Shown: positions 36,906 to 47,800 of the stretch, in pieces | How the letters are laid out: each line of letters begins with the position of its first letter | Numbering within the stretch: position 1 is the first letter of the stretch | Origin: Azadirachta indica | Lineage: Eukaryota > Streptophyta > Magnoliopsida > Sapindales > Meliaceae | Assembly (NCBI GenBank): GCA_022749755.1 | Contig: CM040446.1 | Location: forward strand, 10,378,367-10,442,366 | Direction of reading: 5' to 3' | Length of the DNA stretch: 64,000 bases | Program-made: the position numbers and the translations under genes | The notes under the pieces: model-generated | The model's input: the letters and a program-made list of their open reading frames with translations, nothing else | Database searches by the model: none | Told to the model about the DNA's origin: nothing

Positions 36906-37234
36906 CCTTTTTATTTTTTGAAAATATAATTAAAATTTTATATTTTTTTTTGCTATAAATTATTTTAAAATGTTATATAAGTATGTATGTATGTATGTGT
37001 GTGTGTATTTGTGTACACAAATATACAAACACTTGAATAAAATAAATTTTCATTCATCAATATTTATCATATACATTTTGATAATTAGTAATATTACAAT
37101 TAGGGATGGCAAATCTCCCACAGGTTTGAGACCTCACCGGGATCTGTCCCAAATGGAGTAAAATTAGGATATATATATACATATATATGTATAATATTAT
37201 AATATGTTATTTTTAAAATAAAAATATATAAGAA

Positions 37235-38034
37235 TGTTATACTTTACCTTTAAAAAAAGTCAATATAGTCCCTAAATTTTTAAAAAGGTAAGATACTCTC
37301 CTCCGTTTTGGAGAAAGTCAAGATAACCCCTGAGGTTACTATTTATATTTTAATTTAACTATTTTACCCCTTTATTATTAAAAATATATAAAATAATTAT
37401 ATTATCTTTATTTTTTACTTTGTAATAATCAATATAATCTTATTGTAATATTTAAATTTAAAAATTATAATAATATTTTAACCCTTAATTATTTCTTTCC
37501 TTCAAAATTTGTAATCAAATATTTATAATATCTAATTATATATAATTTCTAAAATATATCATATTATTAAAATAGTTTATTTCAAAAAATTATGTACAAT
37601 TAGTTGTAAAATTTTTTATAGCATAAAATTTGTTATTAACATTTCTTACATGTTTACACAATTATACATAATTTTGACAATATTAATTATATATATAATT
37701 TTTAAAATAAACTGTTTTAACAAGATGATATGTTTTAGAAAATATATAATTAAATATTATATAAATTTGATAATAGATTTGGAAGGAAATAAATAATTAA
37801 ATTCAAAATATTATTATAATTTTTAAATTTAATTGTCAGAATAAGATTATGTTAACTATTACATTAGTTTAGATATTTTAAATAGTGAAGGGGTAAAGTA
37901 CTCAAATTAATATGTAAATAGTAATACTAAGGGGGTTTTTTGACTTTCTCCAAAACATAAGGGGTATCTTATCTTTTTTAAAACCTGAGGGAGGCAGATC
38001 AACTTTTCTTAAAAATTAGGGAGTAAAGTATAAT
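37235..38034. mobile_element. 0.8 kb fold-back MITE
   Basis: Nearly the whole element is an inverted repeat around a centre near 37640. The left terminus GTTATACTTTACC matches the reversed right terminus ATTATACTTTACTCC. Further in, both arms share GGAGAAAGTCAA, ATTTACCCCTT-type stretches, TTAAATTTAAAAATTATAATAATATTTT, and AATTATTT.TTTCCTTC. No coding frame. The motifs TTTACC, AGTCAA and TACCCC repeat in alternation near the ends. Confidence 0.7.
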
Positions 38035-38647
38035 ATCCCAAATATATTTTAATTAAAAAAAAAATATGAAAAAATTTATAATTCATAATTTTTTTATTTT
38101 ATCAAGTAGTTAAGTTTATATTTTCAATATAATTCTTATAAATAAATAATATGGTAATATATTAATTATATTTTTTTTAGTTAGTTTTAATATAAATAAA
38201 TACGAAAATGTAAAAAATAAGTGAGAATGGGTATCCATTCTCCATACAAGAATTCTCTATTTTTACTTTATTAAATTTTATTGGAGAATGAGGTGAGGAA
38301 TGAGAATCAAAATTAAACTATGATATTTTAACAAATTTTGTCAAACATAAAATTGTTTTTAAAATTCACAATACTTTTGAAATAAAATTTATCAAATACT
38401 AAATTAATTCTCTTTAAATTTGATTTTTCTACAATATAGTAACAATAGATTATTTTAAAATTCACATCAATCTCAAACTAATACTTTAGTTTTCACTAAT
38501 AGTTTAATAATAAAGTACTTTAAGGTAAATTTTTCTTAGATGGGGTCAAATTTGGATAATACGACATTTGTTTGTATCTCAACTCTTAATCATGATTACA
38601 ATTTGCATGTTTCTCAAATGTCTACTATGATTATTATATTAAATAAG

Positions 38648-39738
38648 AAAAATATCAATTTTCCCTTAATTTTTAGTGCATTTACTACTTACCTAATATT
38701 TTAAAATATTACCATCAAACTTTGGCCATTTACTGGTAGTATTTTTTTGTCATTTTACATATTTACCCCTAACCAAATTAAATTTGTATTGGATCTAAAA
38801 TATACTGCAGTCCAACTTGATTATTTAAAGAAAAAAGATGATATTTTATAAGTACGGGAGGTTGAACGTGGACCTTGAACTCAAAGGTTTGATTCTTTAC
38901 CACTAAACTAACTCATTAAATAAATGTATATGTACAATGTTATATTATATACATTAAATAGATGATTAAATAAATAATGATTCCAAAAGCTTAAAACGAT
39001 AATGAAAATAAAATTATCTAATAAAAAATTGACTTAAAATTTTTGTAAAACTAATACAAAAATTATTAAAAATAAAGAACTTTTTATTAAGACTATAACT
39101 TTTTTTAATTTTCATTTTAAATTTTTAGAATAATTATTGAATAATATATTTTTAGATTATAGCAATTTACAAAAAAAATTCTTATTCATTATTAGTTTTT
39201 ACAAAACATCATGTTCATAAATTATTTTTACAATAAATTTAGATTTTATTCTTTTTATATTTATTTGATTTTATTGTAAAAATTTTAAAAAGTGAAAGAA
39301 AATAAATGTAGTATATTATGACTTTAATTTTTTAATTGTTAGTATTTTTTTAATTTGAAATTACTTTTCATTAAATAATTTATTCTAATTATTTGTTTGG
39401 GCTTTTTGGAGTTTATGTAAAATATGCTCACAATAAATAATATAGTGTACATTATTAATATTTATTATTAGTTTAGGTTAACGGTTAAAAATTGAATTTT
39501 TTAACATTAGGGTCTAAGGTTTTAATCCCTATAACCATAAATAATTTTTTTCTTTTTAAAATATGGAGTTAGGCTAAATAGGTTATGGTTTAGGCCTATT
39601 TTTGCTCTTAAGAACAATATAGTCATTTACCTTCAAAAGTGTTAAGAGTTGTAGCGATGGGGAGTAAAATATAATTTTGAAATATTAAGGAGGTAAGTGA
39701 TAAAAGTGCACAAAATTAGGGGATAACTGATATTTTTC
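38648..39738. mobile_element. 1.1 kb element with about 75-bp terminal inverted repeats
   Basis: The left end AAAAATATCAATTTTCCCTT with TTACTACTTACCT matches the reversed right end GAAAAATATCAGTTATCCCC with TTATCACTTACCTCC. The interior includes at 38865-38925 a tRNA-like segment on the minus strand (AGTTTAGTGGTAAAGAATC, then GAGTTCAAGGTCC), possibly a nested SINE. No transposase seen. Confidence 0.55.
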
Positions 39739-41733
39739 CTACCAAATAACATTCGGTTTCACTCTCTTTTCTTACAATAATATAATTTTCTAAAAAACAA
39801 TTTTGACATGTAAAATACATAGTCAGGAAGTCACTATCTGATTTTTTTTTTCCTTAATCAACGAAAGATTGAAAATTTCAATAATAACTGACATAATTAA
39901 TTTTTTTAAACAAAAAAGTATAGTTCTATATTTTTCACTTGACTCAAATTTTTAATCCATCAAAATAAGATTCTCATAGTCAAACATAAAATCATCAAGG
40001 TAAACCTCTTAAATCAAATATCATATAAAAAAAAAATCACATGTTTTCTCAAACACCCATCACATAAATTATGCAAAAGCTGTCCAATAGTGTGGGCAAA
40101 ACAGTTTGACCTCGGCCCGAGAAAAGCCTGGGATATAGGACTTGTTTAAATCTTGCTCGGGCCAGAGTTTTTATTATTAAAGTTTAATCTAGACTGGATT
40201 CACATTTTTATTAGTAAATTTCCATTTCGTCCGTGTTAAATCTGAGTCAATTTAGGTTGGATTGGGCCAGGTGACGGCCCGTCTCAAAAAATATAAAATT
40301 TGGACGAATTTTCATAAATTTATCTTACTCTAGCCTATAAATTTTATAAACCCGGCCTGAGTTTTGGATTTTTACCAATACTATTTCGAGTGTTAAAAAC
40401 TCGAGCTCGGACCAAACTGAGTCAAATTCAAATTCAGGCTTAATTCGAACCAAATATATATGAAATTTATCTAAGTTCGGTTCAAGTGTTATTAAAAGAA
40501 AAAAAAATTCAACAAAAATCAAACTTCTCCAATATAGACTAATAAATGTGAGTACCTATTTCAAATTTCGATTATATTTTTCATTTAAAAATATTTTTGT
40601 AACTTACTTATATCACAAGCAAGAGTAAAATAAACATTATATTCATATTCTCTAATATTTTGTAATAAAAATTGACGGGGAGTGATCCATAAATAAATTT
40701 TCATGTACTTGCTATAACTAAGAAAGAAAATTAAAATATAGGAATAAATTTAAATAACCATAGGATATTTTGACAATATTCAACTTATATCTACTATTTT
40801 CAAAAATATTTATTACATAACTGATGATTATATATTTTTTTATCAATAAAAATATTATTTTATCCCTATACATTTAATGAAAAAACAAATTTAATTAAAC
40901 ATTATACAAATCATTATCCTACTTTTCACAAAAAATAACTTCCAATTTTTTTTTATTTTTTTATTTAATGCAATTTTTTTTAAAATTATTAGCCGTCTCG
41001 TGTAGCCAGCCATATGCCAACCACACCAAAGCGGCCTTTGTGGTTGCGGTTGTTGCTCCAAGGTAGCTTTGGTGGCCGCACCACGATCTTGTTGTGGGGA
41101 TTTGGTAGTCACATTTGTTGTTTATGACCACTACCCTGTGGTGGACATACATCAATAGATTTAAGGTATTTTATTAATATTAGGTAGGTGTATTTAGAAA
41201 ATAAAGAGATTGGATGAAGTGTGTTTAAGAAAAGATAACGGATGGTGGCGCACTTAATAAAAAACATGGTTTTTATAGCATTTATGTATAAAAAGACTTA
41301 CTTACCCCTCCCAAGTTTAAATTTAACATAATATATTAATCCTTTGGGTGAAAGATTAATATTTCTGCAAGCATGGGGTATGACTTCAATATTGTCAAAA
41401 TGTCTCAGGATTTATTTAAAATTATGGCTAAAATATATTGCAATTTTAAAATAGTATGTCAAAAATTGAGGACCTGAGGAATAATAGCACTGAATACAAT
41501 GTAACTGAAAGATCCTCCTCCCGCTCAAGCTCAACGTGTCTTGTTTATGACTAGTTAAGTTAAGCAGCTGTAAACGTGTCAACTTCGTAAACAAAGCAGA
41601 AGTCCCTTCCTCAGAGAAGAGCAAGGAGAGGGGGTGGCAGTATTTTATCATTATCTCATCTAATCTTATACTAATCTTATTTGGAAATCAACAGAATCAC
41701 TTCAAGTTCAACTGGGTGGAAGATGCAAGAGGA

Positions 41734-44668
41734 ATGTCAACGTCAATGGCTATGGCAATGCCATCGGGTAGTTTTTTATATGTTAATGGAGAAAACACAT
41801 ACACAGATCTTCGCAAACCGGCTTGTATAATTGGAGGATGCTTTTCACTTGCTGCTGTGGTTCTCTCCCTGTTACTCATTTCCCAACATCTCAGATCATA
41901 CACCAATCCTGCTGTTAGTTCTTTAAATCGCGATGAATCTTTTTTACAGATTTATTTGTTTAAAGAATAAACCATTCTGATTTTTCTTTTTTCTTCTCCA
42001 GGAACAAAAGTGGATTGTAGCTGTTCTGTTCATGGTTCCTGTCTATGCCATTGAATCAGTAAGATTCTTTCTCTCTGTTAGAACATATTTTTGGCTGCCA
42101 CTAACTTGAAACAACACTTAACTTTTCACGTTGGATACCTCTCAAATGCATAACAGATATATTAGTAAACTGAATAATTAGTAATTTTCTTCATTACTTC
42201 TGCTTTGTGATACTAGTCCCCCAAATAGCTGTACGCTCTGATATCTAACAAAATGTTGAGGTGAGATACTTGGCAACCTTTTGTGGGTTTGTATTGCTTT
42301 GAATGTATACGATAACTATATAAATTGCATATGTTTCTCTAATTAAATGACATAAATTTTATCGTTACACACTTAGCAGAAGCTGAAATGGGAGTTTTCC
42401 ACTCATATCTTTAACTTATCTGCTCTGATCTTTCGTGCTGATTTGACACAAACACTCCGTTACTATTTCCTTGATGGCATGTCTGTTTTTATTTTTAAAG
42501 TTGATGGCTTTTTCAAATGTGTATATGTCAGTAACAATTATAGTGATCTGCTTCCTCAGATTTTATCATTGTGGAACCCAAGGTTGTCTCTAGCATGTGA
42601 CATTTTAAGAAATTGCTATGAAGCATTTGCCTTATATTCTTTTGGGAGCTATTTGGTTGCTTGTCTAGGTAAGCTATTTCAATTAGTGTTGAAGAATTGC
42701 TTTTTCTGTCTGCTTTCAGTGGCACCCATTATTAACTTCTAGCATCTGTAATCAATGTAACTTCTAAGCACTTAGGTGGAAAATGATGGGCATATAGAAC
42801 AGTTGGTTCATCCAGTGGAACAAAATCACTATTGCTTTATAAGGCTCGAAGCCTCTCTCCAACAAGATTGTTTTTATGAGCTTATGTTCAATCAAGAATA
42901 TTAATACAGGTGGAGAAAGAAGAGTCAAAGAACTCCTTGAAAACAAACACAGAAAGCAGCTTGGTAAGCCATTGTTAGAACAAGAGGGGAGAATCAAGGG
43001 GAGGAACAAAGGTCATTTAGCAACTTCTTCTTTCAGCCATGTGTTCTTGGGAAAGATCTACTCTCAGTAGAAAAGTTTGGTCTTGTACAATATGTAAGCC
43101 ACTGATTTTCTTCCATATGATTTGCTTGTGGTTGAATGAACTCTAATATCTTCTGGTTAGCCCAGATGATTCTCAAGACAGTTTGTGCATTCCTGGCATT
43201 GTTATTGGAGCTGTTTGGGGTTTATGGTGATGGGAAATTCAAGTGGTATTATGGGTATGTGCATTCCTGTTCATACTTTACAGTGCACTGTACTCAATAA
43301 AGTGACAAAATCTGTGATTATGCCTCATCATCTCTGTTTTCTTGTATTACCTAAGTAATTCTCCTAATTTCGATATCTGCACAGCAGGCAACAATGTTCT
43401 TCTGCCTTCTATTTACTAACGGTAAAACTGCCATTTATCGCAGGTATCCATACATGGCAGTAGTATTGAACTTCAGCCAGATGTGGGCATTATATTGCCT
43501 CGTTAAGTTCTATAATGTAACTCATGAAACACTTCAACCAATTAAGCCGTTAGCGAAGTTCATCAGCTTCAAGGCTATTGTGTTTGCCACCTGGTGGCAA
43601 GGCATTGGTATTGCACTATTATGTGCAATAGGAGTTCTGTCCAAGGAAGGAGAACTACAAACTGGATTGCAGGACTTCTTAATTTGCATTGAAGTAAGTT
43701 GCTTAATTGTCAGCATTTTCAAAATTCACACCTTTCTAGACATTTATCATGTTAATATATAGTACTGAACATATCAAGAGTCCATCCCAATTGAGAGTAT
43801 ATATATGTCCCAGCTACTAGAAAGAAAAGATTTAAGAATAAAGCACCGAGAAGAGGATCTAATATACGCAGATTGCACAAACCATTGTTGTGAATGAAGG
43901 ATGATCTCAAATGAAAGGAGTAGAATATGATTGTAATTTTATAAAAGCGGTTATTTTTCTTTTTCAATATTACTCTTGGCCTAATTGAACGCATTCAGTC
44001 TATTTGTAGAGGTGACTGAGATTCTATTCTTCCTACTGGTGGAGATATTATGTTTTACATTTTCTGTTGAACCAAGATAGATTCAAATGCTTATAATATT
44101 TTCTTTTTTATTATTTTTAACTTTGGTGGTTGTGACTATATATAGGTTTCTGTTTTTGGCATTGCAGATGGCCATTGCAGCAGTTGCTCATGTGTTTGTA
44201 TTTTCGGCTGAACCCTACCGTTATCTACCGGTCTCTGAATATGGGAAGGTTACTACTGAAAAAATCGAAGAAGCAGTTACAGTAGAGGAGGGTGACCAGG
44301 AAAAACCAGCTAAACTTGAAAAAACAGAGACTCAAATTGAGGCACCTGGAACAAGCATCACTGAAAGTGTTCAAGATATTGTTGTCGAAGGTGGCCAACA
44401 TGTATGTTCTCACTCTTCTATTAACTGTTACTTGTTCTATGAAATCTATATATTTATCTTTTAGGATCTTAACAAGCAGGTTGTCAAGGATGTTGTATTG
44501 ACAATAAATCAAGCAATGGGACCTGTGGAGAAGGGAGTGACAAAGATCCAAGAGACTTTTCACCGTAAATCAGAGAGTTTGGATAACAACGAAGAGGAGA
44601 CAGACTTGGAAGTTGAGGAATACGATGAAGAAAATTTTACAGCAGCTGATAATTCTGTCAAAGTTTAG
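41734..44668 (+). CDS. DUF300/TMEM184 (LAZ1-related) membrane protein, frameshifted
   Basis: Eight exons (41734-41913, 42002-42058, 42560-42668, 42910-43093, 43166-43254, 43444-43693, 44168-44401, 44465-44668). Family landmarks include QKWIVAVLFMVPVYAIES, NCYEAFALYSFGSYLVACLGGE, YMAVVLNFSQMWALYCLVKFY, ATWWQGIGIALL and IEMAIAAVAHVFVFSAEPYRYLP. Several membrane helices are followed by a Glu-rich cytosolic tail. The family is related to human TMEM184 and Arabidopsis LAZ1, linked to vacuole integrity, brassinosteroid signalling and cell death. Exon 4 is one base short: it opens in the GGERRV frame but must end in the frame giving CVLGKDLLSVEKFGLVQY. The shift lies in the poorly conserved linker around 42960-43020, for example the G-run at 42986-42989. 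As given, translation stops at 43070 after about 168 residues instead of about 435. It is either an assembly or homopolymer error or a recent disabling mutation, since all other exons and splice sites are intact. Confidence 0.88.
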
Positions 44669-44784
44669 GTAAAAAACAATAAGAACTTTGATAAAATTGT
44701 AGCATTTAACTTGGTGATTGTATGTTTCAATTGGGCAAAGTATGTTGAGCGTAAGATAAAAGGAAATTGACATAAAGAATTATC

Positions 44785-44807
44785 ATTTATGTATATATGT
44801 ATGTATG

Positions 44808-44839
<32 letters not shown>

Positions 44840-44846
44840 TACATAC
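44785..44846. repeat. TA/TATG microsatellite, self-complementary
   Basis: An array of TATATATG, TATGTATG and long TA runs, ending ATACATACATACAG. It can fold on itself and lies in the 230-bp gap between the convergent DUF300 and VWA genes. Confidence 0.8.
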
Positions 44847-44897
44847 AGTACAACCGGAATCATATAGCTATAGAGTGGTAAACATTAGATACAGTTT

Positions 44898-47800
44898 TCA
44901 TTGTCCATCATCTCCAGAGCAACATAGAGTTGAGCAACACTCAAAGCACCCAAAACATGCCAAAGCAGTGCAGAGTTGTGTCAATACAATGACGAATTGA
45001 TCATTTAGCTTGGCACAACATTGGATACAGCACATGCAACAACACTTATCGCAGGCACTGCTGCAACAGTTGGAAGCTGCCTTGACAAAAATTTCAGCGA
45101 CCTCAGGCAATTTGGGTGCTTCAGAACCTGGAGGGATGTTTTCTGCTGTTGCTATCAAGTCACCAAAGCCAATTCCAAGGTTTTGTAGAAGCAGTGTTTT
45201 AGGGACTTCAGAGTCTGCTGTCTTCTGGGGATCTCCCTTCTTTGATGCCTGGGTACATTAATATTCAATGTAACTATTGGTGACAGCAAGGGTATGTGTA
45301 ACCTATCTTACTAATGTTTAATTGTAAAATTGACAAGTTAAACACTCTGGGTTTTGGAGTTTTGGTCCAAATAAGAAAAGCTAACAAGGAAAATTTTAGC
45401 ATTTTTTGATAATTGATCCTGCCAGAAGGATCTAGGAGTCCTCTTGCTAGACTAGGAAACCATTTCTACGAAGAATTTGTTTGCGGACTATGTGTCATTT
45501 AATATTATCATTTTATGTTAATTTGTATCTAATAGTTTAGAAATTTTCTATCTCTAGCAATATACTATAATTTAAGTTCTAGATTTCAACTTTTTCAATC
45601 AACTTTATATCTCTTTGGTAGATTCTGCTAAAATTGTATCCCTAGTTAAGCAACAATGCATGTTGATTTTCTATATCCTCTTATTGATGAGGTTGTATTT
45701 ACTAAGATAGATGATAGAGCAATATTTCAATGTTTACCTTCTTTTTTGAAGGTGATTCTGTAACATGCTTTCGTTCATCCTCCTCCAACATGATCATACG
45801 GGTATATTCGGAGAGAACACTAGTCTGTACGCTCATTTTACTGATCTGCCAATTGAAAAGAGATACCAACATCAACTCGCATATACATCTAGAGAATGGC
45901 TACAAACAACATCAACCCCCATGCAAGTAAAGAATTTTATAGTGCCCAACAGGAAGCTTAAGCTATTCTAACAGCAAATCAGGACTTTTCAGATAGCCAA
46001 GATGCATATAGCAATGGTCAGGATCATCAGACCAAGAATCTAATCTATAACCAAGAAAGTTTTGGCTGAAGTTCATTTTGTTTATAGCAATGGTCAGGAT
46101 CATCAGACCAAGAATCTAATCTATAACAAAAAAAGTTTTAGCTGAAGTTCATTTTGTTTAAAATGAACTTCAGCCAAAACTTTACGATACAGATGTTTAT
46201 CCACCCTATTTTTTCTATATGTTTTGCAAAAGAATCATTATAAAGTTGGAGCAGCAAACCTTCTCTTCAAGACGTTTATCCTCTGAAAACCATGCTTGAG
46301 CTGTAAGTAGATCAATTTGCTGCTTTGCATATACCTGTCACAGACGAAAATAAATAAATAAATAAATAAATAAATAAAAATACAAAAAAAAATGTTGTAA
46401 TGGTTCTACACATGGAGAAAATATGATCTCCCCCTCCCACCAAAAAAGAAAAAAGGAAGGCCAAGAAGAAAAAAGTGGTTCCACCATTAACTACCACTAA
46501 CATTATAATACTAGTGAGAATGAAGTTAAACATAAAAACAAGCTCACAAGTTAGTTCCTTACCCTATCAAGAGGAATGTCCTTCACATGATGTATCTTCA
46601 GATCTATGACAAAATCACTCAAATCTCCCAAGATACCCTTGGCCTTAAGCGTGTCAGGAAATTTTCCCCGGTACCTTCCAGATACAGTCAATGGTCTGTC
46701 AGATGAAAGATCTGGAATACGAAAAGGGTGCATCTACAACAAAAATTGTGTAAAAATCTTAGTAAGTCAAAGAATGAGCAGAACAAAATGAAAATATATA
46801 CTTATATACATGTGTATACGTATGTATGTGCATGTTATAAGATCATTGGACTCGAGCTTGTTCGGCAGGATAAACGAAAAGAATATCCATATCCAATGAT
46901 GAGAAGCATGACATCAAATTGAAAACATAAAAAAAAAATTATGCTAATGTGCATACTTCATATCACCACGTGTTATCATAAAGGTAAGAAACCTCAATGT
47001 TCAAAAGATAAGCATAAACTGCTGGCAGGATGCTACATATATCAAAATATACTACTGCTGGCATCATGAATGAGCAAAAAGAGGAGATGGTTACAGCTAT
47101 AAGCAAGAGAAAGCAACCGGACCTGCAATTATGCAGTGGAATCTAGACAGGGCATACAAACATGCCGTAAAAAGAAAAAGACAGGTGACATATGAAAAAA
47201 TTAAACTATGTTAATCTAGCTACACAAAAACTTAATAAAAGTCAGAATGAACATACCTCAAACTCATCAAGATCTTTCAATGAGTCAATTGTTATATTTG
47301 CAAGAACAGGAGAGAAACCTTTGGTAAATAATTTTCGCATCCGTAACTCGATTGAATCTGATCGTCAGAAATATTTAGAAAAAAAAAGGTGGAAAATCAG
47401 CACTATGAAAGGGAAGCAGAAATGTCACATAATCTTTGTTAAATAAAAGTTAAACCATTAACTCTATAACTGATGAAACAAGTTTCGAAAGCAAATGATA
47501 GAACATTTTAGAATAGAACAAACGCCAGTAATCAGCATATTATGCATCCTACCACTCAAATTCATAAGCCATTGGAATCTGTTCAAACATGTAATTAAAG
47601 GAATCGAAAAAATGTCCCAGACCATCATTCAGTTTTAGAGACTTATGAAAATTGAGAACCCAGAGATATGATTAGTTTATTATTCCAAAAAAAAAAAAAG
47701 AGAACATACATCTTGTAGACTTGGATATCATACAGAGGAATGAAACCTCAAAAAGAATATTAGATTTATTCATATGCTCAAGAACCAAATTTCATCTCCA

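Larger units (their letters stand above)
34506..41733. other. 7.2 kb gene-free, repeat-rich spacer
   Basis: No gene recognised on either strand. It is strongly AT-rich and contains several inverted-repeat elements listed separately, an (ATT)n run at about 34818-34845, and a TG/TA-rich microsatellite near 36983-37015. A GC-rich patch at 40985-41110 contains a short minus-strand frame without known motifs. Sequence at 40090-40290 with GGGCCAG and GGCCCG islands looks like a decayed transposon. Confidence 0.6.

Noticed and set aside
40891..41155. Minus-strand frames in a GC-rich patch (TKATLEQQPQPQ)
   Set aside because: Two overlapping frames, low complexity, no family motif; more likely part of a repeat.
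42986..43043. A mini-intron in exon 4 of the DUF300 gene as an alternative to a frameshift
   Set aside because: The good donor at 42964 and the acceptor at 43036 would make a 73-bp intron, but the joined frame does not give the conserved CVLGKDLL sequence.
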